Shown here piece after piece: positions 24,628 through 34,970 of a stretch of DNA of 64,000 nucleotides. Position numbers and translations under genes: made by a program. The stretch is from an uncultured Clostridia bacterium (lineage in GTDB: Bacteria > Bacillota > Clostridia > TANB77 > CAG-508): assembly GCA_934154805.1 (NCBI GenBank), contig CAKPGM010000003.1, positions 1 through 64,000 of the forward strand. Reading direction: 5' to 3'. Positions within the stretch are counted from its first letter, which is position 1; each line of letters begins with the position of its first letter. The notes under the pieces were generated by a model. It was given only the letters and a program-made list of their open reading frames with translations, was not told the origin of the DNA and made no database searches.

Positions 24628-25980
24628 ATGAATAGAGAGAATATAAAGATAAGAAATGTAATATCAAATATAATTACATTGATAATATTAATAATAGCAG
24701 TTATTATATATAAGCAGTATGATTTTAACTTTTTTATAAAGGGAATACAAGAAACTGGAAAAACCAGCTTTTCAAGAGATTATAAAGTAAAAGCATCTAA
24801 CTCTAAGAGTTATAAAATCGAAAATAAACAATACAATGATGCGATGTTTTATAAGGAAATAGATGTAACACCTAATACTCCATATAAAGTAACTTGCAAA
24901 ATAAAGACAGAAAATGTTGTAGGAAAAGATAGCAAAAACTTAGCTGGTGCACAAATATGTCTTACGAAAACAGAAGAACATTCTGCGGTATTAACTGGAG
25001 ATAATGACTGGACACTAGTAGAGTTTATGTTTAATTCAAAGAATAACAATAAAGTGGAAATTGGATTTAGACTTGGAGGAAACTTTGCAGAAGCTTCGGG
25101 AACTGCTTGGTTTTCTGATATAACACTTGAAAAAGGAATGGCAGGAGATAGTAGTACTTGGAATTTTGGATGTTTCCTTATAAATTCTGCTGATGTAATG
25201 ATTGGCAATGATGAGATAAAAGTTACATTAAGTAATGATGAAAAAGCAACAATATCAAGAGATTTAATAAGACTAGAAAGATCAATTAAAGAAATGTCAA
25301 ATAACCAGATGGACATAAATTATGAGATAGTAGAAATAAATGATACATTAACATCTTTATCATATGATGACGTTAATGGATATTATATTAGTGAAGCAGA
25401 TGTATATAAATTAATAGCACCATATGTTTTGCAAAAGGAATTTGACCATGTTTTTGTTTGTACAAATTTGCCACTTGAAAGCGAATTGACAAACGATGAA
25501 AACATTGCAGAATGGATTGGGCTAGGAAATATGATGTTTTTGGGAAAAGGTTTTTCGAATATAAGAATTACACCTCTAGAATATAAATATTCTAGCCAAA
25601 ACACATTCCCTGAAGAAGTATTTTTACACGAATTTTTGCACACGTTGGAGAGAAATGCGGAGGAATATGGCTATGAAAGACCAGCTCTTCATGATTATAA
25701 AGAATATGGATATGAAGATGATAGATATGATGGTCAAAGAAAATGGTATATGGATTATATGAACAAAAATATCTATAATAATGGAGAATATATCGGATTG
25801 CCATCAGAGGTATATATTTTAAAACCTGTTAAAGAAAGTAATTTTGAATATTCATATAAATTAGACTTGTTAGACGAACCACATAATATTATAGAGGAAA
25901 TAAAGAGTGTAATAGAAAAAATAAAATTCTTATTTAGAAATAAAGAAATAGTATACAATATTGAAGGAGTAACAAAATAA
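24628..25980 (+). CDS. membrane-anchored protein with HExxH metallopeptidase-like motif
   Basis: A 450-residue protein not recognised as a named family. Residues ~14-30 form a single transmembrane anchor, placing the rest outside. Residues ~45-180 look like a beta-sandwich of carbohydrate-binding type ([39 protein letters not shown]). The C-terminal part carries [18 protein letters not shown] (HExxH near 334) and a later ALHDYKEYG, which could give the third zinc ligand. A secreted-side zinc protease acting at the wall is a reasonable guess. It sits between clpX and queA and may be read with either. Confidence 0.65.
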   Translation: MNRENIKIRNVISNIITLIILIIAVIIYKQYDFNFFIKGIQETGKTSFSRDYKVKASNSKSYKIENKQYNDAMFYKEIDVTPNTPYKVTCKIKTENVVGKDSKNLAGAQICLTKTEEHSAVLTGDNDWTLVEFMFNSKNNNKVEIGFRLGGNFAEASGTAWFSDITLEKGMAGDSSTWNFGCFLINSADVMIGNDEIKVTLSNDEKATISRDLIRLERSIKEMSNNQMDINYEIVEINDTLTSLSYDDVNGYYISEADVYKLIAPYVLQKEFDHVFVCTNLPLESELTNDENIAEWIGLGNMMFLGKGFSNIRITPLEYKYSSQNTFPEEVFLHEFLHTLERNAEEYGYERPALHDYKEYGYEDDRYDGQRKWYMDYMNKNIYNNGEYIGLPSEVYILKPVKESNFEYSYKLDLLDEPHNIIEEIKSVIEKIKFLFRNKEIVYNIEGVTK

Positions 25981-25982
25981 AA

Positions 25983-27005
25983 ATGAAACTAACTGACTTT
26001 AATTATTACTTACCAGAAGAATTAATAGCACAAACACCAATAGAAAAAAGAGATGAATCAAGATTAATGCTATTAGATAAAAACACAGGAGAAATAAAAC
26101 ATACGGTATTTAAAGATATTATAAACTATTTGCAACCAGGAGATTGTCTTGTTAGAAACAATACAAAAGTTATTCCAGCAAGATTGTATGGAAAAAAAGA
26201 AACAGGAGCAAATGTTGAATTTGTTTTATTAAAAAATATACAAGGCGATATCTGGGAAGCAATGGTAAGACCAGGAAACAAGTTACATTCTGGTGCAAAA
26301 GTTGTATTTGGAGATGGAATATTAAAGGCTACAATTCTAGAAACTCTTAATGATGGAACAAGAAAAGTGGAATTTGAGTATACAGGAATATTTAATGAGA
26401 TATTAGATAAAATTGGATTAATGCCACTCCCACCATACATACATGAGAGCTTAAAAGATAAAGATAGATACCAAACGGTATATGCAAAATATAATGGCTC
26501 AGCAGCAGCTCCTACTGCAGGACTTCATTTTACAGATGAATTGCTAAAAGAGATAGAAGCCAAAGGAGTAAAAATAGCCAATGTTACATTGCACGTTGGA
26601 ATAGGAACTTTTAGACCAGTAAAAGAAGAAAATATAGAAGAACATCATATGCATACAGAACATTATTATATAAAACAAGAAGATGTAGAAAAAATAAATA
26701 CTGCCAAAAAAGAAGGACATAGAGTAATTGCTGTTGGAACAACTTCTTGTAGAACTTTAGAGACAATTGCAAATGAAGATGGATATGTGAATGAATGTGA
26801 AGGAGATACAGGAATATACATATATCCAGGTTATAAGTTTAGATGCATTGACGGATTAATAACAAATTTCCATTTACCAGAGTCAACACTATTAATGCTA
26901 GTGTCAGCATTAGCAGGTAGAGAAAATGTACTAAACGCATATAACGAAGCTGTAAAAGAAAAGTATAGATTTTTCTCTTTTGGAGATGCAATGTTTATAC
27001 ATTAA
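25983..27005 (+). CDS. queA: S-adenosylmethionine:tRNA ribosyltransferase-isomerase
   Basis: A 340-residue enzyme that adds the epoxycyclopentanediol ring in queuosine synthesis. It has the full-length QueA pattern: [80 protein letters not shown] and [13 protein letters not shown]. It begins two bases after the preceding stop and is followed by tgt. Confidence 0.96.
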   Translation: MKLTDFNYYLPEELIAQTPIEKRDESRLMLLDKNTGEIKHTVFKDIINYLQPGDCLVRNNTKVIPARLYGKKETGANVEFVLLKNIQGDIWEAMVRPGNKLHSGAKVVFGDGILKATILETLNDGTRKVEFEYTGIFNEILDKIGLMPLPPYIHESLKDKDRYQTVYAKYNGSAAAPTAGLHFTDELLKEIEAKGVKIANVTLHVGIGTFRPVKEENIEEHHMHTEHYYIKQEDVEKINTAKKEGHRVIAVGTTSCRTLETIANEDGYVNECEGDTGIYIYPGYKFRCIDGLITNFHLPESTLLMLVSALAGRENVLNAYNEAVKEKYRFFSFGDAMFIH

Positions 27006-27029
27006 AATATAAAATAATAGAGGGAGTAA

Positions 27030-28166
<1,137 letters not shown>

Positions 28167-28184
28167 AAATAGGGGGAATAATAA

Positions 28185-29759
28185 ATGAATTTGTATGAAG
28201 AAAGCCAATTTATGGACCATAATAATAAATCGCAAGATAAAAAAGCAATAATAACAATTATAATACTATTAGTTGTATTGTTGTTTGTATCAATAGGAAT
28301 AATTTTTGCCATAAATTATCTAAAGAAACAGGAATTGAAGTTATATATAGATGGAACAAAGAAAAGCTTTTCATCAAGTATGTTTGTTATAGAAGATGAT
28401 AAGGTATATGTGTCGATAGATGAAATAGCACAAAAAGTAGGATATGCAACAAATAACGGTGAATATAAACATAAATTTGATGAAGATACTACAAAACGTT
28501 ATTTAGACAATAATTATGAAACAGCTTCATATATATTAGAATCAGATGTTATGTATAAGAAATTAGCTGAAAATTCTAGTTCGGCATATAAAAGTGATTA
28601 TGAATACTATGATTTAAGTGAACCGGTAAAAGAAATAAATGGAGCCTTATATGTTAAACTTGAAGACTTAGAGCAAGGATGTAATATAGCTACATCTTAT
28701 GATAGTGAAAATAATAAGATAACAATATATACTCTTCCATATTTAGTACAAACGTATGCAGCTAAGGTAAAAGATGCAGTTAAAGCAGAAGATATGAGTT
28801 TTGAAAACCAAAAAGCTATATTATATAATATGATAGTAGTAAAAAATGATTCAGATAAATATGGTATAAGTGATTTATCTGGAAATACTATTATAGGTAA
28901 AAAATACAAAGAAATAACTTTCATAGAAGGAACACAAGAATTTGTAGTAGTTACTGATGAAGGAAAAGTAGGAATAATAAATAAAGATTCAGAAACACAA
29001 ATCGAACCTGAATATAGTAGTATAAGACTTATAGATGATAAAAAGGGAATATATATAGTATCAAAAGGTAATAAATATGGTGTTGTTGACAATAAAGGAA
29101 ACGTACAAGTATTTATTGAATATGATGCTATAGGAATACCAAATGCAGATATATTCCAATCAGATGACATAGAAAATAAATATCTAATATATGGAAAGTA
29201 TATTCCTGTTCAAAAAGATAAAAAATGGGGTATGCTAGACTTAAATGGAAATGTAATAGTAAAGATTGAATATGATGCATTAGGATGTGCGGTAACAACA
29301 TCGAAGGATGCGACAGCAGTTAATAGCTTGTTATTAATACCAGAGTATGAAGCAATAGTTGTATGTAAAGATAGACTATACGGAGTTTTTGGTATAGATT
29401 ATTATAAAAAAGAAGGAAAATTATTAATAGAAACAGCTGTAACAGACATATATTCAGTAAAAACTGGTGGAAATAAAGAATATTATCTAACATATCAAGG
29501 TAACAAAATGCATGTTATAAATTATATAAAAACAGTTGTTGGAGTAAATCCGATAAACGAAGAAAACAGTGATGATAACTTCTATCAGAACCAAAATAAC
29601 CAAAACACAGATACAAGCAATACAGAAAACCAAAACCAGGAAGCAAATTCACAACAAAACGGATCTGAGAATAATAATGAAAACACAACAAATACACAAG
29701 GGGATAACCAAGCAACAAATCAAAATGAAAATGTGAATGCTCAAGTATCTACAAATTAA
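28185..29759 (+). CDS. WG-repeat protein with membrane anchor
   Basis: A 524-residue protein. It has a short cytoplasmic N-terminus, one membrane helix (~22-45), a domain resembling the copper-amine-oxidase N-terminal fold (KLYIDGTKKSFSSSMFVI, ALYVKLEDLEQGC), then at least four WG-type repeats (YGISDLSGNTII, VGIINKDSETQIEPEY, YGVVDNKGNVQVFIEYDAI, WGMLDLNGNVIVKIEYDALG). It ends in a ~55-residue Asn/Gln-rich tail. These parts suggest an extracellular binding protein near the wall. It is co-directional with tgt and yajC. No function is assigned. Confidence 0.75.
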   Translation: MNLYEESQFMDHNNKSQDKKAIITIIILLVVLLFVSIGIIFAINYLKKQELKLYIDGTKKSFSSSMFVIEDDKVYVSIDEIAQKVGYATNNGEYKHKFDEDTTKRYLDNNYETASYILESDVMYKKLAENSSSAYKSDYEYYDLSEPVKEINGALYVKLEDLEQGCNIATSYDSENNKITIYTLPYLVQTYAAKVKDAVKAEDMSFENQKAILYNMIVVKNDSDKYGISDLSGNTIIGKKYKEITFIEGTQEFVVVTDEGKVGIINKDSETQIEPEYSSIRLIDDKKGIYIVSKGNKYGVVDNKGNVQVFIEYDAIGIPNADIFQSDDIENKYLIYGKYIPVQKDKKWGMLDLNGNVIVKIEYDALGCAVTTSKDATAVNSLLLIPEYEAIVVCKDRLYGVFGIDYYKKEGKLLIETAVTDIYSVKTGGNKEYYLTYQGNKMHVINYIKTVVGVNPINEENSDDNFYQNQNNQNTDTSNTENQNQEANSQQNGSENNNENTTNTQGDNQATNQNENVNAQVSTN

Positions 29760-29819
29760 ATTCTAAATTAATAAAATGATACTAATTATAGCCAATATAA
29801 AATAGTAAGAGAGGATATT

Positions 29820-30149
29820 ATGGAATACGTTAAGTTTATAGTAACAATAATAATAATATTAGTGATATTCTTTATAGCTGAATCACAGAGAAAAAGTCAG
29901 GATAAAGAAGTAAAAAAAATGCAATCAGAGATAAAAAAAGATGATCAAATAATAACTTATTCAGGGATGACTGGAATTGTATCAGAAGTATTAGAGGATA
30001 GAGTAATATTAAAAGTAAATCCAAATATGCAAGAAATATCTATTGAAAAATGGGCTATAGTAGGGTTAGATACTAGAGATATGCAATATTCAAAAAATAA
30101 AGAAATAAAAGAAAAAAATAATAAAACTGAAAAAGAAAATAAAAAATAA
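29820..30149 (+). CDS. yajC: preprotein translocase subunit YajC
   Basis: A 109-residue single-pass membrane protein with YajC hallmarks: an N-terminal helix (residues 4-21), then SQRKSQDKEVKKMQSEIKKDDQIITYSGMTGIV and a short beta domain, and a very Lys-rich tail. It works with SecD/SecF at the Sec translocon; secD/secF-like genes lie about 1.2 kb downstream. Confidence 0.9.
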   Translation: MEYVKFIVTIIIILVIFFIAESQRKSQDKEVKKMQSEIKKDDQIITYSGMTGIVSEVLEDRVILKVNPNMQEISIEKWAIVGLDTRDMQYSKNKEIKEKNNKTEKENKK

Positions 30150-30163
30150 AAAGATTAAACATA

Positions 30164-30216
30164 AAAAACCTCCAAGTATAATATATTGTAATAATTAATT
30201 ATAGTTGGAGGTTTTT
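30164..30216 (+). promoter_or_regulatory. hairpin that pairs the ribosome site of the TIGR04086 gene
   Basis: AAAAACCTCCAA (30164-30175) pairs perfectly over 12 bases with TTGGAGGTTTTT (30205-30216). The right arm holds the GGAGG ribosome site, three to eight bases before the ATG at 30219, and ends in a T-run. It can act as the yajC terminator and also hide the start of the next gene. Confidence 0.6.
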
Positions 30217-30218
30217 GT

Positions 30219-30641
30219 ATGAATATAAAAGATTTAACAAAAAATATGACAAGTGAAAGAAAATCAAAAGAGGATGGAAATTTCGTTAGAATAATAAAAG
30301 GAAGTTTGTTATCAATAATATTAACTACAATTTGTTTGATAATTTTTTCTATCATTTTGGCATATACGAATATACCAGAAAGCACAATGGTTCCAATAAT
30401 AACAATAATAACAGCAATCAGCATATTAGTTGGAAGTATAATTAGTGTATCAAAAATAGAAAAGAAAGGAATATTAAATGGAGCATTTGTAGGACTAATA
30501 TACATATTAATAATTTACGTTATATCTAGTATAGTAAAAGGAAATTTTGGAATAAATATAAATAGTGTAATATTGATTGTATCAGCAATAGTTGCAGGAA
30601 TGTTAGGCGGAATAATAGGTGTCAATATAAAAAATAGATAA
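30219..30641 (+). CDS. TIGR04086 family membrane protein
   Basis: A 140-residue protein with four predicted membrane helices after a charged N-terminus (ERKSKEDGNFVRIIKGSLLS). Family members occur beside yajC in many Clostridia, as here; their function is unknown. Its ribosome site lies in the right arm of a 12-bp hairpin, so its translation may be controlled apart from yajC. Confidence 0.8.
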   Translation: MNIKDLTKNMTSERKSKEDGNFVRIIKGSLLSIILTTICLIIFSIILAYTNIPESTMVPIITIITAISILVGSIISVSKIEKKGILNGAFVGLIYILIIYVISSIVKGNFGININSVILIVSAIVAGMLGGIIGVNIKNR

Positions 30642-30715
30642 AAATGAAAAAAATAAGCTAAAATGGTTGATATTTTCTTACAAATAGAGTAAAATTAAGC
30701 GGTACGGAGGAGACT

Positions 30716-31375
30716 ATGGTAACATTTGAAGACGTAAAAAACAATAGTGAGATAAACAACTTGATAATTAGTTCTCAAAAACAATTAGATGTTCTAGGAT
30801 ATACAGAACATTCGATGAGACATATAAACATTGTATCAAATAGAGCAGCAGAAGTGTTAAAGAAATTAGGATATGATGAACATAGAATAGAATTAGCAAG
30901 AATAGCAGGTTATATGCATGATATAGGAAATGCTGTAAATAGAACAGACCACGCACATTCGGGAGCAATTCTGGCATATCAGATTCTAAAAGAAATGGGA
31001 ATGGACATGGAAGATAGAACAGAAATTATGATGGCGATAGGAAATCATGATGAAGCAACTGGAACAGCAGTAAGTGATATATCAGCAGCACTAATACTTG
31101 CAGATAAATCAGATGTTCATAGAGATAGAGTCAGAAATCAAAATATGTCAACTTTTGATAAACACGATAAAGTAAATTATGCAGTTACGAATGCGGATTT
31201 TATAATAAATACAGAAGAAAGAAAAGTAACATTAAGTTTAGATGTAGATAGAAAAATATGCTCGGTATTAGATTACTTTGAAATATTCTTGGACAGAACA
31301 ATGATGAGCAAATACGCAGCAAAATATTTAAATATATGGTTTGAATTACTTATTAATGATATAAAATTAATGTAA
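30716..31375 (+). CDS. HD-domain phosphohydrolase
   Basis: A 219-residue cytoplasmic protein with an HD domain: HSMRHI (first His), AGYMHDIGNAVNR (HD), HAHSGAILA and later IGNHDEATG and LADKSDVHRDR. It is likely a metal-dependent phosphohydrolase acting on a nucleotide. The conserved yajC-HD-secDF order in Clostridia suggests a link to envelope or secretion, but the substrate is unknown. It starts after GGAGGAGACT; the secD-like gene follows at once. Confidence 0.85.
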   Translation: MVTFEDVKNNSEINNLIISSQKQLDVLGYTEHSMRHINIVSNRAAEVLKKLGYDEHRIELARIAGYMHDIGNAVNRTDHAHSGAILAYQILKEMGMDMEDRTEIMMAIGNHDEATGTAVSDISAALILADKSDVHRDRVRNQNMSTFDKHDKVNYAVTNADFIINTEERKVTLSLDVDRKICSVLDYFEIFLDRTMMSKYAAKYLNIWFELLINDIKLM

Positions 31376-31392
31376 AAATGGAGGAAAATAAA

Positions 31393-32691
31393 TTGAAAAA
31401 AAAGAAACAAAATAAAATATCACTAAAAATACTAGGAAGAATCTTAACAATAACTATAATAATATTGTTGGCAGTTATATCTTTTGTAGGAATATATAAA
31501 ACAGATAAAAATTCAATGAAAAATGTAATTCCAGATTATGAATTAGGAATGGAACTTTATGGTGCAAGACATATAGTTGCTAAAGCAGATACCTCTAATT
31601 CAGAAGATGTACTTAACTATGACAACTTTGTTAAATCAAAGAAAATAATAGAAGATAGATTAAATTTCTTAGAAGTAAATGACTATGTAGTAAGATTAGA
31701 TGAATCAACTGGAGAAATAGGAATAGAAGTACCAGAAGATGCAACTACAGACTATATAGCAGAATATATGGATATGCAAGGAAAATTTGCTATATCAGAT
31801 AATGATACAAGTGAAGTATTATTAGATAATTCAAACCTAAAAAAAGCAAGCATACAATATGGTACAAGCTCAGTTGGAACAACAGTATATTTAGTAGTTG
31901 AATTTGACAAAGAAGGAAGTTCGAAATTACAAGAAATATCAAAGACATATGTTAAAACAACAGATAGTGAAGGAAACGAAGAAATTAAAAAAGTAAAAAT
32001 GACAATTGATGACCAAACAGTAGTAACAACATACTTTGGAGAAGAACTAACAGAAGGAATACTACAAATGCCAATAGGTACAAGTACTGATACAACAGAC
32101 ATTCAAAACTATTTAAAACAAGCATCAAACATTAGTGTGTTTATGAACAACGATCCATTACCAATAAAATATAAAGTGGATATAAACAGATTTGAATATT
32201 CTGATATAACAACGAACACATTAAAAATAACAGTTATAGTATTAGCATCGATATTTGCTATAATGCTAATATATATGATAGTTAGATATAAAGTAAATGG
32301 ACTATTAGGAGCATTAGCAAATATAGGATTCCTAGCTTTAGTACTATTAGCAATTAGATATGGAAAAGTAGCTCTTACTTTATCTGGAATTGCTGGAATA
32401 GTAGTTGCTACAATAATAGAATATATAATAACGATTTTAATAGTAAAACAATATAAAGAGAATTCAGACCAAGCGGTTATAAACAAAAATGTAAAAGAAG
32501 TATTAGCAGAATCAGCTAAGGCTATAGCTCCAATATTTATAATGGCAGTGATATTTGCACTAATAAAATGGGAACAAATAGCAAGTATTGGAATGGTATT
32601 ATTCTGGGCAATCTTAGTAATGCTAATATATAATGCAATAATATTAGCTACAAAATTCTTTATAGTAAAGAAAAGCAAGAAGAAAAAATAA
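31393..32691 (+). CDS. secD: SecD-like translocase subunit, degenerate
   Basis: About 432 residues with an N-terminal membrane helix, a periplasmic-type P1 region (IEDRLNFLEVNDYVVRLDESTG, VEVPEDATTD-like) and a C-terminal five-helix RND segment. Two hallmarks are altered: the P1 opening GLDLxGG reads LGMELYGA, and TM4 reads LTLSGIAGIVVATIIEYII, lacking the Asp-containing VDxNVLIxER motif that carries protons in typical SecD. The TTG at 31393 is taken because ATGGAGG is its ribosome site. It is paired with a short SecF-like gene. Confidence 0.75.
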   Translation: MKKKKQNKISLKILGRILTITIIILLAVISFVGIYKTDKNSMKNVIPDYELGMELYGARHIVAKADTSNSEDVLNYDNFVKSKKIIEDRLNFLEVNDYVVRLDESTGEIGIEVPEDATTDYIAEYMDMQGKFAISDNDTSEVLLDNSNLKKASIQYGTSSVGTTVYLVVEFDKEGSSKLQEISKTYVKTTDSEGNEEIKKVKMTIDDQTVVTTYFGEELTEGILQMPIGTSTDTTDIQNYLKQASNISVFMNNDPLPIKYKVDINRFEYSDITTNTLKITVIVLASIFAIMLIYMIVRYKVNGLLGALANIGFLALVLLAIRYGKVALTLSGIAGIVVATIIEYIITILIVKQYKENSDQAVINKNVKEVLAESAKAIAPIFIMAVIFALIKWEQIASIGMVLFWAILVMLIYNAIILATKFFIVKKSKKKK

Positions 32692-32729
32692 AATCATAAA
32701 TATAAATGAAGATTAGAAAGGAAAAGAGA

Positions 32730-33365
32730 ATGAAAAAAATAATTTCAATATTGTTAATGTGTTTAATAATTGCTGGTGTAATAGTAGTAGCAACAATAGG
32801 CTTTAATGTAGGTACTAAATACTCAGAAACCACACAAATAAGCATAAAAATAGGAAAAGAATTCGAAATAAAAGATATACAAAAAATAGCAAACGAAGTA
32901 TTTGAAAAACAAAATGTATTAGTACAATACGTAGAATTATATAAAGATATGGTACAAATAACAGTAAAAGATGCTTCAGAAGAACAAATAAAAAATCTAA
33001 ATGACAAAGTAAATGAGAAATATGAAATTAGCAATGAAAACTCAGAGGTACTAGTAACAGAACAATCAAATGTAAGATTAAGAGATATAGCAAAACCATA
33101 TATAATACCAGTTGTAACCGTAAGCATAATTACAGTATTATATGTGATGGTAGCGTTTAGAAAATTAGGGATTGGGCAAGTTTTATATAATACATTAATG
33201 AATATGGTTTCAACACAAGCAATTCTTGCTGGAATTTATGCAGTAGTAAGAATACCAATAAATAGATTAACAATGGTAATAGCTATGGTATTATATATAG
33301 CTTCAATTGCATTGAATATAGTTTATCTAAACAAAGTAAAGAAAAATAAAGAAGAAGAAAAATAA
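32730..33365 (+). CDS. secF: SecF-like membrane protein, short
   Basis: A 211-residue protein after the SecD-like gene. It has an N-terminal helix, then GFNVGTKYSETTQISI where SecF has the GIDFTGG-type opening, a ~100-residue extracellular part, and about four membrane helices. It is roughly 80 residues shorter than usual SecF. The position supports SecF identity, but sequence similarity is weak. The ATG at 32730 follows AAAGGAAAAG. A long hairpin follows the gene. Confidence 0.65.
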   Translation: MKKIISILLMCLIIAGVIVVATIGFNVGTKYSETTQISIKIGKEFEIKDIQKIANEVFEKQNVLVQYVELYKDMVQITVKDASEEQIKNLNDKVNEKYEISNENSEVLVTEQSNVRLRDIAKPYIIPVVTVSIITVLYVMVAFRKLGIGQVLYNTLMNMVSTQAILAGIYAVVRIPINRLTMVIAMVLYIASIALNIVYLNKVKKNKEEEK

Positions 33366-33366
33366 C

Positions 33367-33413
33367 AAAAAGATGTTATTAATAATAGAATATATTATTA
33401 GTAACATTTTTTT
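33367..33413 (+). terminator. terminator after secF
   Basis: A long stem (GATGTTA-TTAATAATA with TATTATTA-GTAACATTTTTTT, one bulge) followed by a T-run ends the yajC-secF block. Confidence 0.75.
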
Positions 33414-33436
33414 GTTACCCAAAAGGGGGAATTTAT

Positions 33437-33748
33437 ATGTTTAGAAAACTGTGTAGATTATTCAGAATAGACAAAAGTGATTTTTCATATGAAGAAGCAA
33501 TGGCAGCATATAAAAGACATAACGGAATAATTATAGATGTGAGAAATCCTGAAGAATATAGACAAAAACATATTAGTGGAGCAATAAACATACCAGTGTA
33601 TGAAATGGATAATATAAAAAATGAGATAATAGACAAAGATGAAGTAATATTGTTGTATTGTAAAACTGGAAAAAGAAGCAGAATGGCAAAAGAAATATTA
33701 CTACAAGAAGGATATGAAAATGTCTATACATTTGATGCAAAAATATAA
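33437..33748 (+). CDS. rhodanese-like domain protein
   Basis: A 103-residue single rhodanese domain: IIIDVRNPEEYRQKHISGAINIPV and the active-site loop LLYCKTGKRSRMA with the catalytic Cys. It probably carries persulfide sulfur or acts as a small sulfurtransferase. It has no export signal. GGGGGAATT precedes the ATG. It is monocistronic, flanked by a terminator and a structured RNA region. Confidence 0.9.
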   Translation: MFRKLCRLFRIDKSDFSYEEAMAAYKRHNGIIIDVRNPEEYRQKHISGAINIPVYEMDNIKNEIIDKDEVILLYCKTGKRSRMAKEILLQEGYENVYTFDAKI

Positions 33749-33787
33749 ACAACTCGAAATAACAAACTATAAAAGTTATTCTCTATA

Positions 33788-33940
33788 AAAGGAATGTATA
33801 TTTATTTTAGCGTACAAATCCCAACTGCGAACCAAATGTATAAAGAAAACCAGCAAGGCTTTGCTGATTTTCTTACATTTGCTACCTTGTCGGTCCCCAC
33901 ACGAGTTTGTACTCAAAATAAATATAGCATTCCTTTTTTA
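33788..33940 (+). ncRNA. rod-shaped structured RNA, 6S-like candidate
   Basis: About 150 bases fold into one long rod. The closing helix pairs GGAATG/CATTCC and a perfect 12-bp TATATTTATTTT (33797-33808) with 33915-33926. A second helix pairs GTACAAA (33812-33818) with 33906-33912. A wide internal loop (33819-33833 against 33881-33905) comes next. The apical arm pairs AAATGTA, AGAAAA and CAGCAA with TTGCTG, TTTTCT and TACATTT around a GGCT loop. TCCTTTTTTA ends it. Closing stem, central bubble and apical stem are the 6S RNA plan. No clear promoter was found. Confidence 0.5.
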
Positions 33941-33964
33941 TTTTTGTTTTTATACTATAGTTTG

Positions 33965-34843
33965 CTATTTCAAATTGTTTTTTAGTTGAATAAGCTTATA
34001 AGTATGACATATATTACAATCATCACAAATAGCAACTCTATTTTCAAAAATCAATTTAATAGTATTTATAAAATCATCAGAAGGACTAACAAGATGAACA
34101 ATAATCCTTCGAGGTAGTAAAGATAACAAAGAATTTAAAGCGTAGTCATTAGAAGAAAAAGTAATGTCAGATAAATATTTAGAGTCTAAATTATTTTTAG
34201 TTAGGGAAATAATATTCTTATTTTCGTCTAACAAAATAGATTCCTCATTTGCATATATTAAATGAACAATTTCAACTTCTGGTTCTTTCGAATCAATATA
34301 CATTCTAAGAAGTTCTATAAACTCAGCATATTCACGATTTATAACAAATTGACTAACAGCAAAGTCTACAATATTATCTAAACAATTAATATAATCTTTA
34401 GCTCTGAAAGTAACAAAACCATCAAGTACTAAGGATTTATTATATGAAATATACTTCAGTACAGCATTAGATAAAAATTCTTTTCTATCCATAAGTTCAT
34501 TCAAAGTACAGTTTTTATTTAGTGGAGTATTTGTTTTTAAGGTATCACAACATATATGGTGTATTGTATCAATGTCATCATTTGAAAAGTAGAAATAGTT
34601 TAAAATAAGTAAATTCTGAACAATAGAAGGTTCGTAGTTTTCTATAATACAATTAGTTAAGATATCAGTTATCTCATTATAAAAAACAGGAATACTATTT
34701 CCTGAATAATGCACAATAATATTAGTATATTTAGAAAACTCTCTTTGGACAAATATAACATTATCTAAAGTAATATTATCAAGACTTTGCATTAAAAAAT
34801 TAGCAATATCATTTTTAGTTGTCTTAATACATAATGAAACCAT
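33965..34843 (-). CDS. ytxC: YtxC-like sporulation protein
   Basis: A 292-residue cytoplasmic protein. The central block VTFRAKDYINCLDNIVDFAVSQF, followed by EYAEFIELLRMYIDSKEPEVEIVHLIY, is the conserved part of the YtxC family. A late CDDCNICHTYKLIQ may bind metal. YtxC is linked to sporulation in Bacillus; its molecular role is not established. GGAGG lies 14 bases before the ATG. It lies between a structured RNA and the GH57 gene. Confidence 0.75.
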   Translation of the reverse strand: MVSLCIKTTKNDIANFLMQSLDNITLDNVIFVQREFSKYTNIIVHYSGNSIPVFYNEITDILTNCIIENYEPSIVQNLLILNYFYFSNDDIDTIHHICCDTLKTNTPLNKNCTLNELMDRKEFLSNAVLKYISYNKSLVLDGFVTFRAKDYINCLDNIVDFAVSQFVINREYAEFIELLRMYIDSKEPEVEIVHLIYANEESILLDENKNIISLTKNNLDSKYLSDITFSSNDYALNSLLSLLPRRIIVHLVSPSDDFINTIKLIFENRVAICDDCNICHTYKLIQLKNNLK

Positions 34844-34936
34844 TACAAAACATTTCCTCCGAAATTTAATATAACATTAGTATTTGCTAAAACACATTTG
34901 ATATACCATAATATTCTAAAGAATTTAAAATGACAC

Positions 34937-34965
34937 AAAAAAACTGTTGGTAAAATACCAACAGC
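34937..34965 (-). terminator. terminator of the GH57 gene
   Basis: A CTGTTGGTA/TACCAACAG stem read on the minus strand is followed by a T-run. Confidence 0.8.
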
Positions 34966-34970
34966 TTGAT

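Noticed and set aside
33794..33985. 63-codon frame MYIYFSVQIPTANQ...
   Set aside because: It covers both arms of the rod-shaped RNA fold, has no ribosome site and ends in the T-run; structure explains the sequence better.
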